Assembly (NCBI RefSeq): GCF_902703175.1
Contig: NZ_CACRYJ010000024.1
Coordinates: 26,400-90,399 of the forward strand
Direction: 5' to 3'
DNA length: 64,000 nt
DNA from: Occultella aeris
Lineage (GTDB): Bacteria; Actinomycetota; Actinomycetes; Actinomycetales; Beutenbergiaceae
The translations under genes were made by a program, and so were the position numbers. Each line of letters opens with the position of its first letter. Position 1 is the stretch's first letter. The notes under the pieces are model-generated. The model was given only the letters and a program-made list of their open reading frames with translations. It did not search any database and was not told the origin of the DNA. Shown here piece by piece: positions 25,807 through 35,675 of this stretch.

Positions 25807-26484
25807 ATGAGTCATCCGGAGGCGGCCGCAGCCACCCCCGCGCAGCCGAGCCCCCGGCTACGGCCGGACAAGCACGCCGCGATCATGGCCGGCGGACGCG
25901 CGGTCTTCGCCCGCGACGGCTACGCGAGAGCGAGCATCGACGCCATCGCCACCGCGTCAAGAGTCTCGACCCGGACGATCTACAAGCACTTCGCCGACAA
26001 GACGGCGCTGTTCGCCGCGGTCCTCATCAACTCAGCCACGCAGGTCGCTGCGGCCGAGACCGCCCTCGTCGAACGGCACCTGTCGACCGTGGCGACCGCC
26101 GAAGGGGTCGAGCCAGCGCTGCGGGCATTCGCGACCGAATGGCTCAACGACGCCGGTGATTGGCTCATCGGCATGCCAGACTCAGCAGCGCACCGGGCAC
26201 TGGTTGCCCAAGTTCGGGCCGAGGCAGGGCACCTGGGAACTGAAGTCGTCTCCACGTGGTGGCAGGCCGGTGCTGGACGCGTCCGCGTCGAACTGGCTGA
26301 GGTCTTCGCGCGCTGGGCCGAGCGCGGATTCCTGAGCATCACCGACCCGGACCGAGCAGCAGTGCACTTCTCACGGCTCGTCTCAGCCACACCCGGCGCA
26401 CCGGCCTCCCCGATCACCCCTGAAGAGCGCGCGGGCTGGATCACAGACGGCGTGGCCCTATTCGTACGCGGGTACAAACCATGA
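25807..26484 (+). CDS. TetR/AcrR-family transcriptional regulator
   Basis: Repressor, 225 residues. The N-terminal helix-turn-helix is typical (RAVFARDGYARASIDAIATASRVSTRTIYKHFADKTALF). The C-terminal domain resembles the AefR-like group (TetR_C_7), with GFLSITDPDRAAVHFSRLV. ATG with AAGGAG upstream at 25795. Divergent from the FMN reductase; the intergenic dyad is its likely operator. Its last 27 bases overlap the end of the decayed exonuclease reading frame on the other strand. Confidence 0.92.
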   Translation: MSHPEAAAATPAQPSPRLRPDKHAAIMAGGRAVFARDGYARASIDAIATASRVSTRTIYKHFADKTALFAAVLINSATQVAAAETALVERHLSTVATAEGVEPALRAFATEWLNDAGDWLIGMPDSAAHRALVAQVRAEAGHLGTEVVSTWWQAGAGRVRVELAEVFARWAERGFLSITDPDRAAVHFSRLVSATPGAPASPITPEERAGWITDGVALFVRGYKP

Positions 26485-27024
26485 GCCACCGTGCCGGCCG
26501 CGAACGCGGCATCCGTCCCCGCAAGCCTGTCCCGGCGCTGAGAGATCTCCCGCACCCCAGTCGCTCGTTCGCACGCTGCCCTTTGACATCTCGACACCAA
26601 TGGTTCGCCGAAGCAGCGGCTGGACGCTGTGTTCATGCGCGGGCAATGTCGGCTGCAGGATTTTGGATGCTGCCTTCGTACACGCGGCCGCCGAGACTCG
26701 CACGTCCCAGCCCGCCTCGAGGAATCTCAGGTCGAAGGGAGCGAAGTGGAAGACTTTGAGGACGCCTGGGTCCCCGAGCACCTCGGCCAACGCGCTGGGG
26801 TGCCCCGTCACATTGCGAATGAAGACCGGACCGGTCTGCGGAGTGAACAGTTGGCTCAGTTGTAGCTGATCGGCCCTCCAGTCCAATCCGCTCGTCTCGG
26901 TGTCGACGGCAACGACTCCTGCCGCCCGGACGGAGCGGGCAACCTCCGGAGAGACGTCGCCGTCGAACATCGTCACGGTCACCCCGGAACCTACCCGAGC
27001 CGCAGCCGGAGGTTCCCGCGTCAC
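26458..27024 (-). pseudogene. Decayed RNase D-like 3'-5' exonuclease, N-terminal remnant
   Basis: The first 140 residues match the DEDD exonuclease domain of RNase D: VAVDTETSGLDW (Exo I DxE), KVFHFAPFDLRFLE (Exo II), and HSVQPLLRRTIGVEMSKGSVRTSDWGA. After this the usual LS..QL.YAAADV (Exo III) is scrambled (LSAPGQACGDGC) and the frame runs into the TetR gene, so helicase/HRDC parts and the last catalytic Asp are lost. The GTG at 27024 overlaps the GH78 stop; a start at 26970 is equally possible. Probably non-functional. Confidence 0.7.
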
Positions 27025-29762
27025 ACCTCAGTGGCCGTCGCGCCGACAGGCGAGTCAACGAGGCCGGCGGTCACCCCGTCCACGACCACGCGGTGCCGGC
27101 CGCCGCCGACCCGGATCTCGACCTCCCCGTGCGGCCCGACCGCGACCTCCCCGGCCACGCTCCCACCGGCACCGTCGCAGACGCTGGCGAGGTCCGCCGT
27201 CGGGAGGGATAGCACGCCGCGAGCACCGGGCGGGAGCTCCACGTCCAGGCTGAACCGGCCGTCGACGAGCACCCAGGAGGCCGCGACCCGGCCGAGCGGC
27301 GTCTCCTGGCCGGCTGCGGCTCGGTTCACGCCGGCGCCCGGACGGGGTCGCACGAGTACGTCCCGGTAGCCGACCGAACCGGGTACCCGGTCGATGCCGC
27401 CGAGGGTGGCGTAGATCCAGTCGACCACGGCGCCGAGGCTGTAGTGGTTGAAGGAGTTCATGTTCGCGGACTGGAACCCGCCCTCCGGGGTCCACCCGTC
27501 CCAGCGCTCCCAGATCGTGGTGGCGCCGTGCCGGATCGGGAACAGCCAGCTCGGGTAGTCCTCCTGGACGAGCAGCGCGTGGGCGAGGTCGTCGTGGCCG
27601 AATGCACTCAGCACCCGGCAGATCTTCGACACCCCCACGAAGCCCGTGGTGAGCCGGTTCCCGGCCGTGCGGACCAGGTGCACGAGGCGGTCCACGGCGC
27701 CCGGGATCTGGTCCGCCGGGAGGAGGTCGTGGTCGAGGGCGAGCAGGTAGCAGGTCTGCGTGTCCGAGGTGATGATCCCGTCCCGCACGAACTCGGCCAC
27801 GAACGCGTCCCGGATCTCCTGCGCCAGGGAGGTGAACCGAAGCTCGTCCTCCGCGTGGCCGAGGATCGCGGCGGCCCGCGCCACCAGGGAGGTGGAGTTC
27901 GCGAAGTACGCGGTGGCGAGCACGTCCCGCGCGGTCTCGGTCCCGGCGTGCAGCCAGTCGCCGTAGTTCGACCCGACCCGCTTGCGCCAGAGCAGGTCCG
28001 GGTTCGCGCGGCGGATGTGCTCGACCCAGCGCACCATCGCCGGGTAGGACCGCTCGAGCTGGCGCCGGTCGCCGTAGGTGTCGAACAGCATCATCGGGAT
28101 GATCACGCCGGCGTCGCCCCACGCGGGCGCCCCCTCGCCCATCCATGGGCCGGCCGGGGCGATGTCGCCGAAGGCGCCGTCCGGGCTCTGCCCCGAGACG
28201 ACGTCCACCATCCAGGTGGCGAAGAACGCGGACACGTCGCTGGCCCGGGCTGCGGTGGGTGCGAACACCTGGGCGTCGGCGAGCCAACCGAGCCGCTCGT
28301 CCCGCTGCGGGCAGTCGGTCGGGACGGACAGGAAGTTGCCGCGCTGGCTCCACCGGGTGTTTGACACGATCTGCAGCACGTCGGGGTTGTCGCAGTCGAA
28401 GTCACCGACCTCCTCGAGGTCGCTGCTGATCACCACGGCGCGCACGTCGTCCGGGTCCAGCTCGGCACCGAGCCCGGTGACCCGCGCGTACCGGAACCCG
28501 TGGAACGTGAACCGGGGTTCGAAGGTCTCCTCGGCGTCACCGCGGGCGTAGTAGAGGTCCCGTGCCTCGGCGCGGCGCAGGTTCTCCAGGTACAGGTTGC
28601 CGTCTGCGTCGAGGGTCTCCGCGTGGGTCAGTTCGATGAACTGCCCGACGGCGGCGCCCCGGATCCGCAGGCGCAGGTGCCCCACGAGGTTCTGGCCGAA
28701 GTCCAGGACGGCTGCGCCGTCGGCGTCGGCCCGCACGCTCACCGGGGCCACCTCGGCCACCGCGCGGATCGGCGGGGCAGTGGCCCCGGTGACGTTCGCG
28801 GTGTCGTCGCCGGCGGGCCGTGCCCGGCGCCAGCTCGAGTCGTCGAAGCCGCGGGTGTCCCAGCTCTCGGGTCGGCGACGGGCGTCGACGCCCTCGCCCA
28901 TGAGCAGGTCCGCGTGCAGCCACTCGCCGGCGGACTCGCGCCAGGTCTCGTCCGTGCGGATCACCTGGGTGGTGCCGTCGGCGAGCGTGAGGTGCAGTTC
29001 GGCGAGCAGCGCAGGTGCGGTTCCGTACAGCCGGCCCGCGTTGCGGGCGTCGTAGCCGACGAAGCCGCTCCACCAGCCGTCGGCGAGCACCACCCCGATG
29101 GCGTTGATGCCGGTGCGGACCGCGGACGTGACGTCGTAGGTCTGGTAGAAGATCCGCCGCTGGTAGTCGGTCCAGCCCGGGTTGAGTGCGGTGTCATGCA
29201 CCACCCGGCCGTTGATGCGCGCCTCGTACAGGCCTCGGGCGGTGATGTGCAGCCGTGCGGAGGTCACGGCACGCGTCGCGAACGTCGTGCGCAATAGAGA
29301 GGGCGCGGGCAGGCCGCGCGTGTTCCAGGTGAGATCGTCGTCGGCGGGCGCCAGGAACGCGGGCCGGTCCGTGCGGTCGCGACCGATCCACCGGGCGACC
29401 CACGGCCGCCCGAGGCGACCCGTCTCGAAGGTGCCGGACGCGCCGACGCCCGCGACGCCGTCGGCGTCCCAGACCTGCACGTTCCAGGTGTAGCCGGTGA
29501 ACGGCCGCAGCGGGACGCCTGCGTAGCCGATCTCGAACTGGTCGTCCGAGGCGACCCGGCCGGTGTCCCAGGCCGTCTCCCCGCGCCCGCCGGTCACGAC
29601 GACCCGGTAGGCGGCCTGCCGCGTTCCGGCGCTGCTGGTCCGCAGCCGCCAGGCGAACCGGGGCCGGGGCTCGTCGAGGCCGATCGGATTCTCGAGGTGC
29701 TCCACGCGCAGTGCGTAGGGCTCCAGGACCGAGGTGGTCGCGGCGTGGCCGGCGGAGGTCAT
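27021..29762 (-). CDS. GH78 alpha-L-rhamnosidase
   Basis: Removes terminal alpha-L-rhamnose, 913 residues, no signal peptide, so cytoplasmic. Domain order is typical: N-terminal sandwich domains (ENPIGLDEPRPRFAWRL), a lectin-like domain, an (alpha/alpha)6 catalytic domain with the diagnostic DCPQRDERLGWLADAQ near residue 485 carrying the general acid, and a C-terminal sandwich. RG-I and RG-II side chains both contain such linkages. The ATG follows AAGGAG and lies 2 bases after the GH2 stop. It is the last gene of a six-gene minus-strand operon headed by a sugar transporter. Confidence 0.95.
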   Translation of the reverse strand: MTSAGHAATTSVLEPYALRVEHLENPIGLDEPRPRFAWRLRTSSAGTRQAAYRVVVTGGRGETAWDTGRVASDDQFEIGYAGVPLRPFTGYTWNVQVWDADGVAGVGASGTFETGRLGRPWVARWIGRDRTDRPAFLAPADDDLTWNTRGLPAPSLLRTTFATRAVTSARLHITARGLYEARINGRVVHDTALNPGWTDYQRRIFYQTYDVTSAVRTGINAIGVVLADGWWSGFVGYDARNAGRLYGTAPALLAELHLTLADGTTQVIRTDETWRESAGEWLHADLLMGEGVDARRRPESWDTRGFDDSSWRRARPAGDDTANVTGATAPPIRAVAEVAPVSVRADADGAAVLDFGQNLVGHLRLRIRGAAVGQFIELTHAETLDADGNLYLENLRRAEARDLYYARGDAEETFEPRFTFHGFRYARVTGLGAELDPDDVRAVVISSDLEEVGDFDCDNPDVLQIVSNTRWSQRGNFLSVPTDCPQRDERLGWLADAQVFAPTAARASDVSAFFATWMVDVVSGQSPDGAFGDIAPAGPWMGEGAPAWGDAGVIIPMMLFDTYGDRRQLERSYPAMVRWVEHIRRANPDLLWRKRVGSNYGDWLHAGTETARDVLATAYFANSTSLVARAAAILGHAEDELRFTSLAQEIRDAFVAEFVRDGIITSDTQTCYLLALDHDLLPADQIPGAVDRLVHLVRTAGNRLTTGFVGVSKICRVLSAFGHDDLAHALLVQEDYPSWLFPIRHGATTIWERWDGWTPEGGFQSANMNSFNHYSLGAVVDWIYATLGGIDRVPGSVGYRDVLVRPRPGAGVNRAAAGQETPLGRVAASWVLVDGRFSLDVELPPGARGVLSLPTADLASVCDGAGGSVAGEVAVGPHGEVEIRVGGGRHRVVVDGVTAGLVDSPVGATATEV

Positions 29763-29764
29763 GG

Positions 29765-32700
29765 CTATTGCTCCTTCTGGGGCTGGAACATGGTGCTGAA
29801 CGTCAGGGCGAACCGGGTGGGCTCGGGATGCACCCGGTACCGGTCGGGGGTGGCCGGCCCGCAGGACGAGCTGCCGAGGCCGTGCTGAGCCAGGTCGAGG
29901 TGCAGGTACAACCGGTCCTCGGGGTGCAGGTCGTGTGGGTGCTTCGCGGCGTCGAGCGCCTCCGTGGACCAGCGCCGGGCCGTGAAGTCGAACGTGGGCG
30001 AGCCGGCCACGCGCAGGCCTGGCGAGTCGGCGCCGGTGAGCTCGAGCCAGCGGGCGCGGTGCCGGTTGCCGGTCTCCTGGGGCACCAGATATTCGAAGCC
30101 GAGGTCGTCGACGGACTGGGCGTACCGGCCCACCTTCGCCGCGGTGAGGGAGTCGATGTAGGACTCCCCCGGCCCGAGGCCGAACCAGGTGGCCCGGGCC
30201 ACGGCGGCGGGCAGTCCGAGGCGTACCCCGAGCCGGGGCAGGGTCACCTCATGGTGGCCGTACGGGACGTCGTGCCAGGGTCCGTACGGGGTCACGTCCA
30301 CGGTGAGGGTGACTTCCCCCGGGTCGTCGGCGGGCGGCGCCGTGGGCCCGCTCCCGGCGGTCCAGGTGTAGGCGATGTCGAGCCCGAACGGCTGCGTGGC
30401 CGGGGCGAGCCGAGCGCGGACGCACGCGCCGCCGTCACCGATCAGGACGTCGGTCACCGAGTGCAGCATCCGGTCCAGCCCGACGGCGCGCCACACCTTC
30501 GCGAGGTTGTTCAGCTCTCCCTGGCCCCGGTCGTTCTCGGTCGGTGCGCGCCAGATGTCCAGGCGGAGCCCGCTCACGTCGAGCCCGCCGAGGCTGATCA
30601 GGTCCCCGGTCCGGGTGTCCAGCACCGCCGCCCCCACGGCCAGCGTGCCCGGATCCGCTGAGGCAGCGGGTTCCGCCCGGGACAGAACCGTAGAACCGTC
30701 TGACCCGGGCGTACTCTTCTGGCTCAGCGTGCGAGGACGCGCGTGCTGCGCCAGTTGGCCCTGACCCCAGCCGACCTCGTGGCCGGCGGCGGCCCACGGC
30801 GTCGCTTGGGCCAGGCGCGCGGAGACGGTCAGCCAGGTCTCGCCCTCGCCGGCCGCCCCGAGGTCCACGGCCTCGGGCAGCTCGACTCGCGTCTGCTCCC
30901 CCGGCGCGAGCACCGGCACGACCATGTCTCCGACGGCGAGCGCGACGCCGTCGCGGGCGAGCTCCCAGGTGAAGGCGAGGTGGCCGGTGTCGAGCACGTC
31001 GTAGTGGTTGCGCACGGTGATGCCGTCGGCGTCCACGTCGAACCTGACCGGCTCGAGCACCTTCGCCAGCTCGAGCAGGCCCGGCGAGGGCACCCGGTCC
31101 GGGCGGACGAGCCCGTCGATGCAGTAGGAGCCGCCGTTGGGCCGGTAGTCGATGTCGCCGCCGTGGCGCAGGTACTCCACGCCGTCTGGGGTGCGACCGC
31201 GGAACCCGTGGTCGATCCACTCCCACACGAACGCGCCCGCCATCCGGTCCGAGGACTCCAGGATCTCCTGGTAGTCCGCGAGCGAGCCGGGGCCGTTGCC
31301 CATCGCGTGCGCGTACTCGCACAACAGGAACGGCAACGCCCGACGGCGGTGCTCCAGTTCCGCGTTCTCGGCCAGTGCCTCGGGGGTCTCCTCGGTGCGC
31401 TCCGCGATCGCGGCCAGGTCATCCAGCGAGGGGTACATCAGTGAGTAGAAGTCGGACTGCGCGTAGGTGCGGTCGCGCTCGTAGTGCAGCGGCCGGCTCG
31501 GGTCCCGGTCCCGCAGCCACGCCTCGATCGCGGCGAACCCGGCGCCGCCCTCGCTCTCGTTGCCGAGGGACCAGATGATCACCGACGGGTGGTTCTTGTC
31601 CCGCTCCACCATCCGGGCGGTCCGGTCCAGCAGTGCTGGGGTCCAGGCCGGGTCGTCGGGCGGGTTGCCCTCCCAGCCGGCGTAGATGAATCCGTGGGTC
31701 TCGATGTCGGACTCGTCCACCACCCACAGCCCGAGCTCGTCGCACAGGCGCAGGAACTCCGGGTGCGGCGGGTAGTGCGACGTGCGCACGGCATTGATGT
31801 TGTGCGCCTTCATCATGAGGATGTCGCGGCGCATCAGTTCGACGCTGACTGCGCGTCCGTGGTCCGGGTCGTGCTCATGCCGGTTCACTCCACGCAGGTG
31901 CACCCGGACGCCGTTCACGCGCAGGACGCCCTCGGCCACGCTGATCGTCCGGAACCCGATCGCGAGCTCGATCCTCTCCCCGCCGGCGTGCACCGTGCCC
32001 CGGTACAGGCGCGGCGCCTCGGCGCTCCACGGCCGCACGCCGTCGATCGTGGTGGCAGTCCCGGCGGGTAGTGCGGCCACGCCCAGCTCCGGGACGTCCA
32101 CCAGGGCGAGCACCGGTGCACCGTCGACATCGGTGGCCTCCACCCGTAGTGTCCCGGCCCCGGTGCGGTGGTCGTAGTCGGCGTGCACGTACACGTCGTC
32201 GACGGCGGCAGGCCGCTCGAGCAGCTCGACGTCCCGGAAGATCCCGGGCAGCCACCACATGTCCTGGTCCTCGAGATAGCTGCCGGAGGACCACCGGTGC
32301 ACCCGGACGCAAAGCACGTTGGTCCCCTCCCTCAGCGCCGGCCCGATGTCGAACTCGAACGGCAGCCGGCTGCCCTTGGAATGGCCCAGTTCCACCCCGT
32401 TCAGCCATACCGCCGCGCAGGAGTCGACTCCCTGGAAGCGCAGCACGGCGCCCTCCCGGCGCCACCCGGCGGGCAGCGTGAAGGTGCGCCGGTAGTCGCC
32501 GGTGGGGTTCGCCGTCGGGGTGTGCGGCGGGGTGATCGGGAACGGGAACGCGGTGTTCGTGTACAGCGGGTCCCCGTGGCCACGCAAGACCCAGTGCGAG
32601 GGCACGTCGATGCGGCCCCAGTCGCCGTCGTCGAGGTCCGGGTCCGCGAACCCCGGGCCGGTGCCGGCCGCGGTGTCGGCGAGCGTGAACGCCCAGTCGC

Positions 32701-32863
32701 CGTTCAGGCTCAGCCGGGCCGCGTCGGAGCTGAACTGCGCGCGCGGGCGGCGCCGGCCGACGCCGGGCACCGGGTCGTCGTGGTAGCCGAGCGGGACCGG
32801 CGGCGCCTCACTCCCGGGCAGCGGGGGGCGGTCGGCGAGCGAGGCGTCGGTGCTGGTCTGCAT
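29765..32863 (-). CDS. GH2 beta-galactosidase-type glycosidase
   Basis: Large LacZ-like enzyme, 1032 residues, cytoplasmic. The N-terminal jelly-roll (LSLNGDWAFTLAD; VPSHWVLRGHGDPLYTN), immunoglobulin-like domains, TIM barrel and C-terminal Bgal_small_N domain are all recognisable. The acid/base Glu is in SLGNESEGG (about residue 434) and the nucleophile in FVWEWIDHGF (about 548). GH2 also includes beta-glucuronidases and the arabinopyranosidases/galactosidases used on RG-II, so beta-galactosidase is a family-level call. It lies 3 bases after the aldo/keto reductase and 2 before the GH78, in one operon. Confidence 0.93.
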   Translation of the reverse strand: MQTSTDASLADRPPLPGSEAPPVPLGYHDDPVPGVGRRRPRAQFSSDAARLSLNGDWAFTLADTAAGTGPGFADPDLDDGDWGRIDVPSHWVLRGHGDPLYTNTAFPFPITPPHTPTANPTGDYRRTFTLPAGWRREGAVLRFQGVDSCAAVWLNGVELGHSKGSRLPFEFDIGPALREGTNVLCVRVHRWSSGSYLEDQDMWWLPGIFRDVELLERPAAVDDVYVHADYDHRTGAGTLRVEATDVDGAPVLALVDVPELGVAALPAGTATTIDGVRPWSAEAPRLYRGTVHAGGERIELAIGFRTISVAEGVLRVNGVRVHLRGVNRHEHDPDHGRAVSVELMRRDILMMKAHNINAVRTSHYPPHPEFLRLCDELGLWVVDESDIETHGFIYAGWEGNPPDDPAWTPALLDRTARMVERDKNHPSVIIWSLGNESEGGAGFAAIEAWLRDRDPSRPLHYERDRTYAQSDFYSLMYPSLDDLAAIAERTEETPEALAENAELEHRRRALPFLLCEYAHAMGNGPGSLADYQEILESSDRMAGAFVWEWIDHGFRGRTPDGVEYLRHGGDIDYRPNGGSYCIDGLVRPDRVPSPGLLELAKVLEPVRFDVDADGITVRNHYDVLDTGHLAFTWELARDGVALAVGDMVVPVLAPGEQTRVELPEAVDLGAAGEGETWLTVSARLAQATPWAAAGHEVGWGQGQLAQHARPRTLSQKSTPGSDGSTVLSRAEPAASADPGTLAVGAAVLDTRTGDLISLGGLDVSGLRLDIWRAPTENDRGQGELNNLAKVWRAVGLDRMLHSVTDVLIGDGGACVRARLAPATQPFGLDIAYTWTAGSGPTAPPADDPGEVTLTVDVTPYGPWHDVPYGHHEVTLPRLGVRLGLPAAVARATWFGLGPGESYIDSLTAAKVGRYAQSVDDLGFEYLVPQETGNRHRARWLELTGADSPGLRVAGSPTFDFTARRWSTEALDAAKHPHDLHPEDRLYLHLDLAQHGLGSSSCGPATPDRYRVHPEPTRFALTFSTMFQPQKEQ

Positions 32864-32866
32864 GGT

Positions 32867-33787
32867 TCAGTCGTCCAGGGTCGAGGGCGGTGTGCCGAGT
32901 CGGTCGATCTCGGTCCAGAGATCCTCGGGCACGTCGGTGGCGAGCAGGGCGTCGGTCTGCGCGAGCCGTTCCGGTGAGCGCACCCCCACCACGGTGGATG
33001 CGACGTGCGGATTGCGCATCGAGAAGTGCAGCGCGGCCGCCGCCACCGGCACGTCGTGCGCCGCGCAGACCAGCTCGAGTCGGGCCACCCACGCCAGGAG
33101 TTCGTGTGGCGCGGCCCGGTAGGCGTAGGTCGCCCCGGCGTGGGCGCCCGCAGCGAGCAGCCCGCCACCGAACGGGGCGGCGTTGAACACGGTCATCCCC
33201 TGGCCGGCGGCCTCGGCGATCAGGTCGGCCGCGGACCGGTCCACGAGCGTGTACCGGTTGTGGGTGAGCAGCACCTCGAACACACCGGTGCGGACGTACT
33301 CGGTGAGCATCGCCGTCGGGCCTGCGGCCACGCCGATGGCGCCGACGGCGCCCTGCTCGCGCAACTCGATCAGGGCCCGCACGGCCCCACCCGGCCCCAT
33401 CGCCTCGGCGAAGGTGATCGTGTACTGGTCGTGGAGCTGGTACAGCGGCAGCGTGTCCAGCCCGAGCCGGGCGGTCGACTCCTCGAACGAGCGCAGCACC
33501 CGGTCCCGGTCGAAGGCGCCGGTGGCCAGGTCCCGGTCCGCCTTGGAGATCACCTGCACGCCGGCCGGGACCCCGCCGAGCTCGGCGATCGCGCGGCCGA
33601 GGAGCACCTCGGACCGGCCACCGCCGTACATGTTCGCGGTGTCGACCAGGGTGTGCGCCCCGGTGAGCAACGCCCGGGCCGCGGCCAGGTCCGCGGCGTC
33701 AGCTGCGCCGTCGGGCCCGTGCCCCAGGCCGGACGTGCCGAGCGTCACCGGGGACGGGGTCTGGAGTGGGTCAGCCTTTGAGCGCAC
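32867..33787 (-). CDS. Aldo/keto reductase
   Basis: NAD(P)H-dependent sugar/aldehyde oxidoreductase with the AKR barrel, about 306 residues. Catalytic tetrad positions are visible in VDTANMYGGG (Asp, Tyr), VISKADRD (Lys) and YQLHDQY (His). Some relatives in this subgroup act as L-fucose or D-arabinose/galactose dehydrogenases, which would fit oxidation of a freed sugar. The start is uncertain: GTG 33787 has GGGGAT upstream and overlaps the permease end by 17 bases; GTG 33748 leaves a 22-base gap but no clear ribosome-binding site. Sits between the transporter and the GH2/GH78 genes. Confidence 0.87.
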   Translation of the reverse strand: MRSKADPLQTPSPVTLGTSGLGHGPDGAADAADLAAARALLTGAHTLVDTANMYGGGRSEVLLGRAIAELGGVPAGVQVISKADRDLATGAFDRDRVLRSFEESTARLGLDTLPLYQLHDQYTITFAEAMGPGGAVRALIELREQGAVGAIGVAAGPTAMLTEYVRTGVFEVLLTHNRYTLVDRSAADLIAEAAGQGMTVFNAAPFGGGLLAAGAHAGATYAYRAAPHELLAWVARLELVCAAHDVPVAAAALHFSMRNPHVASTVVGVRSPERLAQTDALLATDVPEDLWTEIDRLGTPPSTLDD

Positions 33788-34676
33788 CGGATGCCATCCC
33801 CGCCATGATCTTCTTGCTGAGGAACAGGAACACGGCCAGCGTTCCGAACACGTTGAGGCAGATCGCGGCGAAGAGCGGCCCATACTGCATGGCACCGTAC
33901 TCGCCGCTGAAGTTCAGCAGCCCCACCTGGATCGTGGCCAGGTCCCGGTTCGTGACGAAGGTCAGCGCCACGAGCAGGTCGTTCCAGATCGAGAAGAACT
34001 GCACCAGTCCGATCGTCAGGATCGCGTTGGAGATCATCGGGAGACCGATCATCCAGAAGGAGCGGATCATGCCGGCGCCGTCGATCGTGGCGGCCTCGAA
34101 CACCTCGCGGGGGATGGCCCGGAAGTAGGCGGCCATCATGAACACCGTCAGCGGCAGCCCCATAGCGATGTAGGTGAGGATCAACGGCCAGATCGTCTGG
34201 GTCAGGCCCAGGTTGAAGTACGTGATGAACAGCGGCACGAGCAGCATCTGCCCGGGGATCATGATGCCCGCGACGAACATCAGCAGGATCGTCGAGCGCC
34301 CCTTCCAGACCATCACCTCGAGCGCGAACCCGGCCGCCACACCGAACAGGAGCAGGAAGAACAGTGCCGGCACGGTGGCGAGGATCGAGTTGCGCACGTT
34401 CGAGGCGAAGTCCCCGGTCACCCAGGCCTCGACGTAGTTGCCGAAGTCCCAGGAGGTGGGCAGCGCCCACACGGATCCGGTGACGAACTCGTTCTGGGTC
34501 TTGAACGAGCTGAGCAGCATCCAGATCATCGGCAGGATCTCGACGGCCACGATGACGAGCACGAGCAGCCGGACCGGGAGCCGGGCGAAGAACCGGCGGG
34601 CGCCGCCGGGGCGGCGGGGCGGCTGGCTGGGACCGGCCGGTCCGACCAGCGGGCGGGCCTGGGTGAGAGTGGTCAT
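33771..34676 (-). CDS. CUT1 sugar ABC transporter permease (MalG-like)
   Basis: Second membrane subunit, 301 residues, about six spans. The EAA loop is EAATIDGAGMIRSFWMIGLP and the C-terminus KKIMAGMASGALKG is typical of MalG-type subunits. The ATG at 34676 overlaps the first permease stop by 4 bases. It works with the preceding permease and the lipoprotein at 35684; no ATPase gene is present, as usual for actinobacterial CUT1 systems that share one MsiK-type ATPase encoded elsewhere. Substrate probably the beta-galactosyl/rhamnosyl oligosaccharide cleaved by the downstream GH2 and GH78. Confidence 0.93.
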   Translation of the reverse strand: MTTLTQARPLVGPAGPSQPPRRPGGARRFFARLPVRLLVLVIVAVEILPMIWMLLSSFKTQNEFVTGSVWALPTSWDFGNYVEAWVTGDFASNVRNSILATVPALFFLLLFGVAAGFALEVMVWKGRSTILLMFVAGIMIPGQMLLVPLFITYFNLGLTQTIWPLILTYIAMGLPLTVFMMAAYFRAIPREVFEAATIDGAGMIRSFWMIGLPMISNAILTIGLVQFFSIWNDLLVALTFVTNRDLATIQVGLLNFSGEYGAMQYGPLFAAICLNVFGTLAVFLFLSKKIMAGMASGALKG

Positions 34677-35569
34677 CGGGCGGCCTTGTCTGCGGTGATG
34701 TCCTTGCGGGCGGAGCGGAAGATCACGATCGTGACCAGGAACGCGATCACGGTCAGCGCGAGCGCGAGGGTGGAGCCGTAGCCGTACTCGTTGTAGGTGA
34801 ACACGGTGCGGTACATGTACAGCGTGAGCGGCTGGGTCTCGGTGCCCGGACCACCGTTCGTGATCGCGAGGATCGAGTCGAACACCTTGAGCGTGGAGTT
34901 CACCGCGAACACGACGGCCGAGAGCAGCACCGGCAGCGAGAGCGGGAGCACGATGTGCCGGATCAGCCTGGCTCCCTTGGCCCCGTCCATGCGAGCGGAC
35001 TCGATGACCTCCTCGGGGATGTCCACCAGGCCCGCGAACAGGAGCACCGCGAAGAACCCCATCGAGCGCCACACGTCCATCAGAATGAGCACCAGGAACG
35101 AGGTGTCCCCGCTCGCGAACCAGTCCAGCGACTGGCCGCCGAACGCCTCGATGATGGAGTTCACCGGGCCCGGCGTGGGGTGGATCCCGAACAGCCGCTT
35201 GAACAGCACCCCCACGGCCACGGTCGGCAGGATCACCGGGAAGAACACGATGGTGCGCAGCAGCGCGGAGCCCTTGCGGAGCACGAAGACGTAGAGGATC
35301 GCCAGCAGGTAGCCGGCGGCCACCTGGAGCCCGGTCGCGACCAGGGCGTACTTCAGCGTGAAAGCCGTCGCCTCCCAGAACACCGAGTCGCCCACCAGGC
35401 GGGTGAAGTTGCCGAAGCCGACCGGTTCGTAGCCGCGCAGCACGTTCCCGTCGAAGAACGTGAGCCCGAGCGACCACAGGATCGGCACGAGCTTGATCAG
35501 CGTGTAGAAGGCCAGCGCGGGGGCGAGCAGGATGACGATCGCCTTCCGGTCCCCGAGGACGTCCCTCAT
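34673..35569 (-). CDS. CUT1 sugar ABC transporter permease (MalF/UgpA-like)
   Basis: First membrane subunit, 298 residues. Spans include AIVILLAPALAFYTLIKLVPILWSL at the N-terminus, and the ATPase-contact loop is ESARMDGAKGARLIRHIVLP. The start at 35569 has GGAAGG upstream; the frame is open earlier but enters the hairpin region. Separated from the solute-binding protein gene by a 114-base gap holding three inverted repeats, which probably lower permease expression relative to the binding protein. Confidence 0.93.
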   Translation of the reverse strand: MRDVLGDRKAIVILLAPALAFYTLIKLVPILWSLGLTFFDGNVLRGYEPVGFGNFTRLVGDSVFWEATAFTLKYALVATGLQVAAGYLLAILYVFVLRKGSALLRTIVFFPVILPTVAVGVLFKRLFGIHPTPGPVNSIIEAFGGQSLDWFASGDTSFLVLILMDVWRSMGFFAVLLFAGLVDIPEEVIESARMDGAKGARLIRHIVLPLSLPVLLSAVVFAVNSTLKVFDSILAITNGGPGTETQPLTLYMYRTVFTYNEYGYGSTLALALTVIAFLVTIVIFRSARKDITADKAAR

Positions 35570-35588
35570 GTGTGCGCCTTCCGGGTCA

Positions 35589-35675
35589 GGCGGCCGGTGG
35601 CCGCCGCTGTCTGATGCTTCGGGCCGGGCCCGACGGCGGTGGGTGCGCCTCGTGGTGGCGCGCACCCACCGCCGT
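35589..35675 (-). terminator. Cluster of hairpins between binding-protein and permease genes
   Basis: Three inverted repeats in 87 bases: 35633-35675 (16 perfect pairs, 11-base loop), the short GGGCC-G-GGCCC near 35621, and 35589-35605 (7 pairs, 3-base loop). No T tract. Position after the binding-protein stop suggests a partial terminator or RNA-stabilising element for differential expression. Confidence 0.65.
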
